Assembly (NCBI GenBank): GCA_021162655.1
Contig: JAGGYI010000115.1
Span: forward strand, 1 to 44,521
DNA length: 44,521 bases
Reading direction: 5' to 3'
Source: Anaerolineae bacterium
GTDB taxonomy: Bacteria > Chloroflexota > Anaerolineae > UBA1429
The translations under genes and the position numbers were made by a program. The first letter of the stretch is position 1, and every line of letters begins with the position of its first letter. The notes below the pieces were generated by a model. The model was not told the origin of the DNA. It worked only from the letters and a program-made list of their open reading frames with translations, and made no database searches. Positions 17,257-25,842 of this stretch are shown one piece after another.

Positions 17257-18225
17257 ATGCCCCCCGAAGAGATGATCGTTGTGCACGATATCCACAAATC
17301 GTTTTATAGTCGCCAGCATCGCAAGCGCATTGAGGCTGTTGCCGGCGTCAGCCTCCAAGTTCGCCGAGGAGAGACCTACGGACTTATCGGTCCTGACGGC
17401 GCTGGCAAGACCACTATGATGCGTCTGTTGAATGGCCTATACGTGCCCGACAAGGGATGGGCTCGAGTGGCAGGCTTTGATACTGCCAAACAAGCCAAGG
17501 AAATTCACCGCATCAGCGGCTACATGGCCCAACGCTTCGCTCTGTATAATGACCTCACCGTCATTGAAAACATTCGCTTCTTTGCTCGAGCCCACGGATT
17601 AAGCCGGGCCAAGTGCGACGAGCGCATCCCCCAGCTGCTGCACTTTGCCGGTCTGGAGGAATTCCCCAGCCGCCTGGCAGCTCACTTGTCCGGGGGAATG
17701 CGCAAAAAGCTCGCCCTTGCAACCATGCTCGTCCATGAACCAGACATCGTCTTCCTTGATGAACCAACTTTAGGGGTGGACCCTGTCTCACGGCGCGAGT
17801 TCTGGGATTTGCTTACCAACCTGCGGATAGAGCGCGGATTGACCATTTTCGTCTGCACTCCTTACATGGATGAAGCTGAGCGCTGTCACACAGTGGGCCT
17901 GATCCATGAAGGCAAGCTCGTTGCCCAGGGGTCCCCAAAAGAGATCGCTAGTCTTCTCCCTGGGGAAATGATCGAACTGCTCCCCTCTCATCTCATCGCT
18001 GAGGAAATAGTCTCCTCCCTTCCTGGTGTGCTCGAGGTACAGACTTATGGGCGCTTGCTCCGCATCTTTGTAGACGATGCAGGCCAACGCACCCCTCAAA
18101 TTCTTCAAGCGCTCCACGCGCGAGGAATCGAAGCCCAAAACGTCCGCCAGGCTGAACCGGGAATGGAGGAAGCTTTCATCTATCTCATCAAAAGGTTCAA
18201 GCGAGGAGAAGGCCAAATACCATGA
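17257..18225 (+). CDS. ABC transporter ATP-binding protein (N-terminal-half-of-YbhF-like)
   Basis: GLIGPDGAGKTTMMRL Walker A; HLSGGMRKKLALA signature; DIVFLDEPTLGVDP Walker B; H-loop position reads FVCTPYMDEAERC. Confidence 0.93.
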   Translation: MPPEEMIVVHDIHKSFYSRQHRKRIEAVAGVSLQVRRGETYGLIGPDGAGKTTMMRLLNGLYVPDKGWARVAGFDTAKQAKEIHRISGYMAQRFALYNDLTVIENIRFFARAHGLSRAKCDERIPQLLHFAGLEEFPSRLAAHLSGGMRKKLALATMLVHEPDIVFLDEPTLGVDPVSRREFWDLLTNLRIERGLTIFVCTPYMDEAERCHTVGLIHEGKLVAQGSPKEIASLLPGEMIELLPSHLIAEEIVSSLPGVLEVQTYGRLLRIFVDDAGQRTPQILQALHARGIEAQNVRQAEPGMEEAFIYLIKRFKRGEGQIP

Positions 18226-19187
18226 GCGGCGAAGCAATTTACGTTGAGAACCTGACAAAGCGCTTTGGCAATTTTACGGCGGTAGATAACATCTCCTTTT
18301 CCGTCAAACGTGGGGAGGTCTTTGGCTTCCTGGGGCCCAACGGAGCCGGCAAGACCACCACCATCCGCGTCCTTTTGGGGCTCCTCATACCAAGTAGTGG
18401 GCTCGTTCGAGTATTGGGGCATGAACTGCCGCGAGAGGCAAAGCTCCTTCACGCACGAGTAGGGTACATGTCTCAGCTTTTTACCCTTTACAACGATCTG
18501 ACTGCTAAGGAAAACATCCTCTTCTACGGTCAAGTTTACGGGCTGAAACGTCAAGAACTCCACCAGAGAATGGACGAAATCTTGGAGATGGCCGGGCTCA
18601 AAGGCCGGGAAAATGAGCTTACCGCTGGGCTCTCTGGCGGGTGGCGGCAACGCCTGGCCCTAGGTTGCGCGATCGTCCATCAGCCTGAATTGCTTTTCCT
18701 TGACGAACCGACCGCGGGAATGGATCCCGTCTCAAGACGAGAATTCTGGGGATTGATTTACCGCTTTGCTGAAAAGGGCACCACTGTCTTTGTGACTACG
18801 CACTATATGGATGAAGCAGAACACTGTCAGCGGCTCGCCTTTCTAAGCCGAGGGCAGATCGTCGCTCTAGGATCTCCAGATGAGCTCAAATCTTCACAGA
18901 TGCGCGGTCGAGTCCTCGAGATCGACTGCGACAATGCGGAACGCGCAGTGCAAGTGCTGCGCCAAGCTATCCACGAGGGCAAGCTCGTCGGCGAGCAGGT
19001 CACCCTCTATGGCGCTCTCGTTCACATTGTCGTGCCAGAGAGTAGCTCAGCCTGCCCTTTAATCCACACCACCCTGCAAAATGCGGGAGTAAAGGTTCGC
19101 ACTGTCCAGGAGATTCCTCCCTCTCTGGAAGATGTCTTTATCTCTTCCGTCAGCGAATATCGCAGTCTGGAGAAAGGGCTATCATGA
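18222..19187 (+). CDS. ABC transporter ATP-binding protein (C-terminal-half-of-YbhF-like)
   Basis: GFLGPNGAGKTTTIRVLLGLL; GLSGGWRQRLALG; LLFLDEPTAGMDPVSRREFW; FVTTHYMDEAEHC; ATGA overlap with the upstream gene. Confidence 0.93.
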   Translation: MSGEAIYVENLTKRFGNFTAVDNISFSVKRGEVFGFLGPNGAGKTTTIRVLLGLLIPSSGLVRVLGHELPREAKLLHARVGYMSQLFTLYNDLTAKENILFYGQVYGLKRQELHQRMDEILEMAGLKGRENELTAGLSGGWRQRLALGCAIVHQPELLFLDEPTAGMDPVSRREFWGLIYRFAEKGTTVFVTTHYMDEAEHCQRLAFLSRGQIVALGSPDELKSSQMRGRVLEIDCDNAERAVQVLRQAIHEGKLVGEQVTLYGALVHIVVPESSSACPLIHTTLQNAGVKVRTVQEIPPSLEDVFISSVSEYRSLEKGLS

Positions 19188-20503
19188 AACGAAAAATCAT
19201 TGTCTTCACTTTGCTCTTCCTTGGGCTAACCGCTTGGTATCTTTTGGCTTATGGCCAAGAAAAACCTTCCTTGGAAAATGTGCTCTCTCCTTTTCATCTC
19301 AAGGAAGAAAAAGCCACTGAACCAAGTGCCTCAGGGGTAATAGAAGCCACAGAGGTACGCCTTTCTTCACCCAAAGGGGGCAAAGTTGCCCAAGTGCTCG
19401 TCAAAGAAGGGGAAGCCGTCTCCAAAGGGCAAAAATTGCTCTCTTTTGATCGCACATTTTACGATAAAAAAATTGCCCTGGCCCGCGCTCAAGTCAAGGT
19501 AGCCGAAGCTGCCCTTGCTCATGCTCAAGCAGGCACCCGACCAGGGCAAATTGCCATTGCCGAAGCAGAGCTCCAACGCGCCCTCGCCGCCCGCGAGGCG
19601 GCCAAGAGCGCGCTGAACGATCTCCTGCTCCTTAAAGAGCATCAACAAGAGTTGGATCTTCAGATCGCCGTGGCTGAGGCTCAACTCGAGGCGAAAAAAT
19701 ATCGCCTTGCCCAAGCTCTCGCCATGAAAAACTCCGCCGAGATATCAAAGAACCTTTATGAACACCTACAGAAAGTGATCGAAGAGTGGTCGTATCCCTT
19801 CCCAGCTCCTGGGATCCCTTCTGAGCTCAAAATGGCTCCTTACGAGTGGTGGAAAGCATGGGCAAGCGTAAATGCCGCCCAAGAAGCTCTCGAAGGACAA
19901 CAAAAGCTGCTTGCCCACCTTCAGGAACTCCGCGCTCATCCTCAGGAGCTAGAGGCCCAAATCGACGAAGCTCGGGCAGCCCTAGAGCAAGCCGAAGCTG
20001 CCGTGGAAGCCGCTCAAGCCCAGTTAGAAGGTTATCGAGCGGGGGCAACAAAAGAACAGATCCAAGCCCTGGAAGCCAAAGTAGAACAGGCCCAAGCTGC
20101 ATTGGATGCCCTTTTACTTCAAGAAAAAGATTTGGAAATCCGTGCCCCTTTGGATGGAATTGTCCTTGGTAAATCGGTTCATGAGGGCGAAGTATTGGCT
20201 CCAGGAGCTTCGGCTTTTATCTTGGCAGATCTTTCACAAGTCAAGGCAACTGTCTATATTCCTGAACCAGATCTTGGCCGTGTCCGCGTAGGACAAAAAG
20301 CCTACATCACAGTGGACGCGTGGCCAGGGCGTACCTTCAAGGGAGAGGTCACCTACATCGCCAATGAAGCCGAATTCACTCCACGTAACGTTGCTACAAA
20401 AGAAGGACGCACTCTGACATTCTACCGCGTTGAAATCACTGTCAAAAATCCCAAAGGAGATCTCAAACCTGGCATGCCTGCAGATGTAGTCTTTGAACGA
20501 TAA
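19184..20503 (+). CDS. HlyD family secretion / membrane fusion protein
   Basis: N-terminal membrane anchor, long coiled-coil hairpin, APLDGIVLGKSVHEGEVLAPGA; ATGA overlap with the upstream ATPase gene. Confidence 0.9.
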   Translation: MKRKIIVFTLLFLGLTAWYLLAYGQEKPSLENVLSPFHLKEEKATEPSASGVIEATEVRLSSPKGGKVAQVLVKEGEAVSKGQKLLSFDRTFYDKKIALARAQVKVAEAALAHAQAGTRPGQIAIAEAELQRALAAREAAKSALNDLLLLKEHQQELDLQIAVAEAQLEAKKYRLAQALAMKNSAEISKNLYEHLQKVIEEWSYPFPAPGIPSELKMAPYEWWKAWASVNAAQEALEGQQKLLAHLQELRAHPQELEAQIDEARAALEQAEAAVEAAQAQLEGYRAGATKEQIQALEAKVEQAQAALDALLLQEKDLEIRAPLDGIVLGKSVHEGEVLAPGASAFILADLSQVKATVYIPEPDLGRVRVGQKAYITVDAWPGRTFKGEVTYIANEAEFTPRNVATKEGRTLTFYRVEITVKNPKGDLKPGMPADVVFER

Positions 20504-20521
20504 CGAACATAGAGGAGCAAA

Positions 20522-21742
20522 ATGATGCGAAAAAAGCTGCTTATCGCGATCCTCATCCTTGGATTATTCTATCTATTGGGGCTTGGCGTCTCCTCTGAGG
20601 GAGAAGAACCCTTGACGGCTTCCGGCGTCGTCAAAGTAGAAGAGATCCGCATAGCATCGGAACTACCAGGTCAAGTAAAAGACCTTCTTGTGCGTGAGGG
20701 CGACCAAGTTTCTGCTGGCCAAGCACTCGTCATCCTTGAAAACAAAGATATTGAAGGAGCCCTTGAGCAAGCGCAAGCTGCCCTCAATTCTGCAAGAGCC
20801 GACTTGGATCTCACCCAGGCAGGACCGCGAAAGGAAGCCCAAAAAGCTTTGGAGGCCCAAGTACAACTGGCCAAAGGACGAGTACAAGCCGCTCAGTGGC
20901 GAGTGGAAAACGCCCAAGAAGCTAGAAACAATCCTCAGGAGCTCAAGACGAGACTCATTCAGACCCAAACCCAGCTCCAACTTGCCAAACAAGCCGTCGA
21001 GGCAGCCAAGGCTGACTATGAGAGAACCCTTTACCAGCGAGACCGCAAAGATTATGGTTCGCCCGAGTGGAGGATGCTCTCCTTCATGGCAGAAGCCCGG
21101 AAAGCTGCCTGGATAGCAGCACAAGTAGAGGAGCGAGCTTCTCTGATTGCTCTCCAGCATTTGCAACAGATGATCGATAACCCACTCACTTTGGAAGCTC
21201 AATTACACAAAGCAGAAGGAGAGCTTTCCATAGCTCAAGCAGAGCTGGCTATTGCCCAAGCCCACCTACGCGATCTCCTCGACGGCGCCCAACCTTCCGA
21301 GATAGCCCTTGCCCAAGCTAAGGTAGATGTGGCCCAAGCCCAACTGGAGTTGGTTCGGGCGCAAATAGCAAAACTTATTCTCCACGCCCCCACATCAGGA
21401 GTAGTCATGGAAGTCACTACACATAAAGGGGAAACTATTACCCCCGGAGCTCCTCTTCTACTTTTAGGGAACCCCTCCCAAACAACCGTCACCGTTTACA
21501 TTGCTGAGCCCCAACTCGGACGAGTGCACCTGGGCCAGCGCGTCGCCGTTACTGTGGATAGCTTCCCCAATCGAGTCTTTGAAGGGCAGGTATCTCGTAT
21601 CGCCGAGCAGGCGGAGTTCACTCCCAAGAACGTCTCAACCAAAGAAGGAAGGCGCAATACTTTCTTTGCCGTCGAAATCCGAGTGGAAAACCCCGATCTT
21701 GCGCTCAAATCGGGCATGCCAGCCGACGTCACCTTCCGCTAG
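20522..21742 (+). CDS. HlyD family secretion / membrane fusion protein, paralog of the preceding gene
   Basis: Signal anchor, coiled coil, APTSGVVMEVTTHKGETITPGAPLLLLG; C-terminal EFTPKNVSTKEGRRNTFFAVEIRVENP shared with upstream paralog. Confidence 0.9.
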   Translation: MMRKKLLIAILILGLFYLLGLGVSSEGEEPLTASGVVKVEEIRIASELPGQVKDLLVREGDQVSAGQALVILENKDIEGALEQAQAALNSARADLDLTQAGPRKEAQKALEAQVQLAKGRVQAAQWRVENAQEARNNPQELKTRLIQTQTQLQLAKQAVEAAKADYERTLYQRDRKDYGSPEWRMLSFMAEARKAAWIAAQVEERASLIALQHLQQMIDNPLTLEAQLHKAEGELSIAQAELAIAQAHLRDLLDGAQPSEIALAQAKVDVAQAQLELVRAQIAKLILHAPTSGVVMEVTTHKGETITPGAPLLLLGNPSQTTVTVYIAEPQLGRVHLGQRVAVTVDSFPNRVFEGQVSRIAEQAEFTPKNVSTKEGRRNTFFAVEIRVENPDLALKSGMPADVTFR

Positions 21743-21764
21743 CATCCTCAAGATCAATTAAAAA

Positions 21765-21793
21765 GGGCCAAGGAGCATTTAACGCCTTGGCCC
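21765..21793. terminator. Bidirectional hairpin between the exporter operon and the opp operon
   Basis: GGGCCAAGG-(11 nt)-CCTTGGCCC; A-rich on the left flank (U-run for the minus strand). Confidence 0.7.
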
Positions 21794-21822
21794 TCTAACC
21801 AACCCCTTTACCAGGTCCTTTT

Positions 21823-22869
21823 TTAAGGATTTTTGGCCTCGTTACCATTATTCGCGTGTCCACCCAATACCTGACGGATCTCCTTCCCTTCCAATATTGG
21901 ATGATCTTTGTAGAGGTAGCAAGCCACAGCCCGTTTCTCCTCTACGCGATACAAGGGAGGACGCGCTTCGTGGCAGATATCCATCACAAAGGGACACCGA
22001 GGAGCGAACTTGCAACCCCTGGTTTCCCGCTCAAGAACTTCACCTTTACCAATGGCAAACCCTTGGCCCCATTTTCTCTTCGGATCCGGCCAGGGGATGG
22101 AACCCACTAACAACTGTGTATAAGGATGCTTGGGATCCAAAATAATGGGGTCAATATCTCCAGCCTCTGCTACCGAACCCTGGTAAAGGATCATGATGTC
22201 TTCGCAGATATGATAAGCCGTTGCAAGATCGTGGGTAATGTAAAGAATCGAAATTCCACGCTCTTCCTTCAAAGTGCGCAAGCTCTTGAGGATCGTCGCC
22301 CGCAACGAAGCATCGACCATAGAGACCGGCTCATCTGCAATGATCACCTTGGGGTTCAGAATGAGCGCACGGGCAACCGTAAGGCGCTGTCTCTGCCCAC
22401 CACTCAACTGATGGGGATAACGCCCTAACGTTTCATCAGGCCGTAGCCCCACGCTGAGGAGGGCTTCCTCAATCATCTGTCGCTTCTCCTGGCGAGACTT
22501 GGCCAAGCGCATCTTGCGAATGGGAACCTCCAGAATGTGGTCCACCTTGTAGAAAGGATTATAGACCTCAAAAGGATCCTGAAAGATCGCCTGTACTTCT
22601 CGCCGAAAGGTCCGCCACTCTTCTTTCGAAACCTCCCAAAGGTTCTTTCCTCGGTAGAGCACTTCTCCTTTGGTTGGCTTGATGAACCCCAAAAGCAACA
22701 TGCCCATCGTCGTTTTACCGCTACCGCTCTCTCCGGCGATGGCTGTGATCCTCGCTCGCCCATCTCCTACAGCGATATAGTTATCCTCCAAGGCCACCGT
22801 AGACCTACGGCCAAACAGGCCTCCAGAATAGATCTTGGTGACATTATTAAACTCTAGCAATGCTGTCAT
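21823..22869 (-). CDS. Oligopeptide/dipeptide-type ABC transporter ATP-binding protein (OppF/DppF-like)
   Basis: AGESGSGKTTMGMLLLGFIKPTKGEVLYRGKNLW; HQLSGGQRQRLTVARALILNPKVIIADEPVSMVDASLR; C-terminal oligo_HPY-like Cys motif CKFAPRCPFVMDIC. Confidence 0.93.
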   Translation of the reverse strand: MTALLEFNNVTKIYSGGLFGRRSTVALEDNYIAVGDGRARITAIAGESGSGKTTMGMLLLGFIKPTKGEVLYRGKNLWEVSKEEWRTFRREVQAIFQDPFEVYNPFYKVDHILEVPIRKMRLAKSRQEKRQMIEEALLSVGLRPDETLGRYPHQLSGGQRQRLTVARALILNPKVIIADEPVSMVDASLRATILKSLRTLKEERGISILYITHDLATAYHICEDIMILYQGSVAEAGDIDPIILDPKHPYTQLLVGSIPWPDPKRKWGQGFAIGKGEVLERETRGCKFAPRCPFVMDICHEARPPLYRVEEKRAVACYLYKDHPILEGKEIRQVLGGHANNGNEAKNP

Positions 22870-22898
22870 CTTTCACCCTCACATACATAGATGGCGAA

Positions 22899-23858
22899 CT
22901 AGTCATACAAGTGGCAAGCCACAAATCTTCCAGGCTCCACTTCCCGCAACTCTGGAATCTCCTGAGAGCAACGATCAAAAGCCTTTGGGCACCTAGGATG
23001 GAAAAGACATCCCGAAGGCGGCTCCAAAAGCGAAGGAGTGATCCCTGGAATACCAGTGAAAACTCCCTTCCTACCAAGGACGGGCAATGTGCTGATGAGC
23101 AACTCTGTGTAAGGATGAAGTGGCTTGGAGAAAACGTCCTCGACCTCGCCAATCTCTGCAAGTTTCCCGGCATACATAACGGCAAGGCGCTCTACGGATT
23201 GGGCCATCAAGCCCATATCATGGCCAATCAAAATCATCGAGATCCCCAGATTTTCTTGAAGATGCTGAATTGTCTCCATCACCTGACGCTGCACAACCAC
23301 ATCCAGCGCGCTCGTGGGCTCATCTGCTATGACCACTTTGGGATGCAAAGAGATGGCAATGGCCACACAGACGCGCTGCTTCATCCCACCACTAAGCTCA
23401 TGGGGAAACATCTCAGCAACTTCGTGCTCCAAGTCTACCGAATCCAGCACTTCATAGACCCGAGCCATCATCTCTTGCTCACTCAGCTCAACCCCATGAT
23501 CTTTCATTCCATCGATGATCTGATCCTTGACTCGCATCACAGGGTTCAGCGAGTTCATTGCCCCCTGGGGAATCAAGCTAATTTCACTCAAGCGACGCTG
23601 CCGCATCTCTTCCTCAGAAAGCTTGGTCAAGTCCACCCCATCAAGGAGGACCTCTCCTCCCTCTATGCGGCCAGGCTCCTTGATCAAACGCATCAAAGCC
23701 ATAGCCATAGTAGACTTGCCACAGCCAGATTCCCCAACGAGCCCCATACGGATGCCCGACTCAAGATCAAAGCTCACACCATCTACAGCTTTAACCGCAC
23801 CCGCCTCGGTATGGTAATACACACGAAGATCTTTTACTTGCAAGATCGGGGCGCTCAT
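22899..23858 (-). CDS. Oligopeptide/dipeptide-type ABC transporter ATP-binding protein (OppD/DppD-like)
   Basis: GLVGESGCGKSTMAMALMRLI; HELSGGMKQRVCVAIAISLHPKVVIADEPTSALDVVVQ; GCLFHPRCPKAFDRC. Confidence 0.93.
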   Translation of the reverse strand: MSAPILQVKDLRVYYHTEAGAVKAVDGVSFDLESGIRMGLVGESGCGKSTMAMALMRLIKEPGRIEGGEVLLDGVDLTKLSEEEMRQRRLSEISLIPQGAMNSLNPVMRVKDQIIDGMKDHGVELSEQEMMARVYEVLDSVDLEHEVAEMFPHELSGGMKQRVCVAIAISLHPKVVIADEPTSALDVVVQRQVMETIQHLQENLGISMILIGHDMGLMAQSVERLAVMYAGKLAEIGEVEDVFSKPLHPYTELLISTLPVLGRKGVFTGIPGITPSLLEPPSGCLFHPRCPKAFDRCSQEIPELREVEPGRFVACHLYD

Positions 23859-24709
23859 ACTCTCCTCCGAACCCTTGGATTGGCAAGCTCATCTAGCCCG
23901 GCCGAAACCAGGAAGAGCCCCACAAACATCAAGACGATCACAACGATGGGAGCCAATACCCACCACCACATCTTGCGCACAAAAGCGCCATAATACATCA
24001 CCCAATAGATAGTCATACCCAATGTCGGCTCGCGCATAGGGCCAAGCCCCAAAGCCTCCAAACCCAAGGAAGCGAAAACCGCGCTAGTTACCGAGCCTAC
24101 CAAACTGGCTCCTAAAAACGGCAACAAGTTGGGCATCAACTCCGTAAAGATGATCTCCAAACTACCTTCGCCGGAAAGCTTGGCCACGCGCACAAAAGCT
24201 CGTTCCTTCAGGCTCAACACCTGCGAACGGATTGTGCGGGTTGGCCACATCCAAGCCAAGAGCGACACAATAAGGGCCATCTGGTTCGTATTCATCCCTT
24301 GCCTGCCCCGCAACGTCGAAGCAATGACAACAAGGACAAGCAATCCCGGGATCGTCAACAACACGTCAACCACCCATCGGACAACGGTATCCAAAACCCC
24401 GCCATAGTACGCGGAGGCAAAGCCCAAAACAACCCCAACGCTCAAGCCGATGATGCCGGCCATGAGCCCTATCTTGCCTGTTAGATAGGTTCCCATACAA
24501 GTTGCCGCAAAGAGATCACGCCCTTGGCTATCAGTACCAAATGGATACTCGCGCGAAGGGGGTTGATTCGGCTTTACGGCCAGAGGATAGGCCTTTGCCT
24601 TATCGATGCCAAAGAGACCCATCATCGCGAGGTATACTAAAATCAAAAGCAGGAAAATACCCAAACCCAAGCGCTTGTTACGGCGTAGATAACTCCAAAA
24701 AGCAGCCAT
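23855..24709 (-). CDS. ABC transporter permease (OppC/DppC-like)
   Basis: Start placed at MAAFWSYLRRNKRLGLGIFLLL after GAGGGAGAGTAAG; PPSREYPFGTDSQGRDLFAATCMGT. Confidence 0.9.
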   Translation of the reverse strand: MAAFWSYLRRNKRLGLGIFLLLILVYLAMMGLFGIDKAKAYPLAVKPNQPPSREYPFGTDSQGRDLFAATCMGTYLTGKIGLMAGIIGLSVGVVLGFASAYYGGVLDTVVRWVVDVLLTIPGLLVLVVIASTLRGRQGMNTNQMALIVSLLAWMWPTRTIRSQVLSLKERAFVRVAKLSGEGSLEIIFTELMPNLLPFLGASLVGSVTSAVFASLGLEALGLGPMREPTLGMTIYWVMYYGAFVRKMWWWVLAPIVVIVLMFVGLFLVSAGLDELANPRVRRRV

Positions 24710-24710
24710 C

Positions 24711-25715
24711 TTACTCTCCCTCATACCGGATGCGTGGGTCAAGCAACGGATAGATCAGGTCCAAAATCAGGGTTGCCACACCAATACCCACAATGACCAT
24801 AAAGACAATCCCATAAATAGTGAAATAATCGAACTGGCGAATCGCATCCGCCAAAAGGGACCCAATGCCAGGATAAGCAAAGACCGTCTCTACCAGCACT
24901 GATCCCGAGACCACCCTGGCCAACGACAACGCCAAAGAGGTAACCTGCGGAAGCAGAGCATTGCGTACAGCATAGCGCAAAAAGATCCGGCTCGGTTTGA
25001 GCCCTTTGGCCTCCGCCAAAATCATATAGTCCTCTCCTTGGACAGTAACCATCATCCCACGCATTCCCAGCGCCCAGCCACCGATGTTAGCGATAATCAT
25101 CGAAAGCGCTGGCAGGATGGAGTGATACGCAACATCGAGATAGAAGGAGAGACTTTTGTTCGGGATCGTCCCCAGCGTATACCCCCCTCCCAAAGGGAAA
25201 AGCTTGGCGCGGAAGGCCAAATAATAGATGAGCACAAGGCCGAAAATATAATAGGGCACCGCAGAAAAAGTCATCATAGGAGCAACAAGATACTCAAGAA
25301 ACCGCGGCGACTTGGGCCAAGCGATGAGGGCCCCCAACAAGTTCCCTATCAAAAACGAAAGAATAACTGTGACAGACAAAAGCCCCAGCGTCCACGGCAA
25401 AGACTCGCCGATCAGCTCCATCACCGTCTTGGGGTAGTTTGCCAACGAATACCCCAAATTGAAGTGAAGCATATCCCAAACATAGTTGAGATACTGCTTC
25501 CAAAGAGGCTGGTCCAGGCCAAACTTTTCCTCATAGGCCTTGACCATCTCCTCAATCCCCTCTTCGATGTACCCACCGCTCTGAGCGAGCTGCAAAACTT
25601 TTTCTCGTACAGGGTTCCTTGGAGCAAGCTTGGGGATGAAAAAGTTAATCGTCGCAGCAGTCCAGAGAGTAAGGAAAAGCAACAATACCCTACGAAGGAA
25701 GTACCACCACCGCAC
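24711..25715 (-). CDS. ABC transporter permease (OppB/DppB-like)
   Basis: MRWWYFLRRVLLLFLTLWTAATINFFIPKLAPRNPV; ARVVSGSVLVETVFAYPGIGSLLADAI. Confidence 0.92.
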   Translation of the reverse strand: MRWWYFLRRVLLLFLTLWTAATINFFIPKLAPRNPVREKVLQLAQSGGYIEEGIEEMVKAYEEKFGLDQPLWKQYLNYVWDMLHFNLGYSLANYPKTVMELIGESLPWTLGLLSVTVILSFLIGNLLGALIAWPKSPRFLEYLVAPMMTFSAVPYYIFGLVLIYYLAFRAKLFPLGGGYTLGTIPNKSLSFYLDVAYHSILPALSMIIANIGGWALGMRGMMVTVQGEDYMILAEAKGLKPSRIFLRYAVRNALLPQVTSLALSLARVVSGSVLVETVFAYPGIGSLLADAIRQFDYFTIYGIVFMVIVGIGVATLILDLIYPLLDPRIRYEGE

Positions 25716-25842
25716 GGAATGCCTCCCTTGGAGCGAAGTTTTCCTCAGTCAATGAACATACATAACTTAGAATACTCCACGAGGGGCCCTGGACTCCCAG
25801 AGGCCCCTCGCGACTCTGCTCGGAGCAAACCAAAGGCCCAAC

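Noticed and set aside
22860-23993. 377-aa plus-strand ORF antisense to oppD/oppC
   Set aside because: Lies entirely over well-supported minus-strand ABC genes; the translation has no recognisable family and looks like a complementary-strand artefact.
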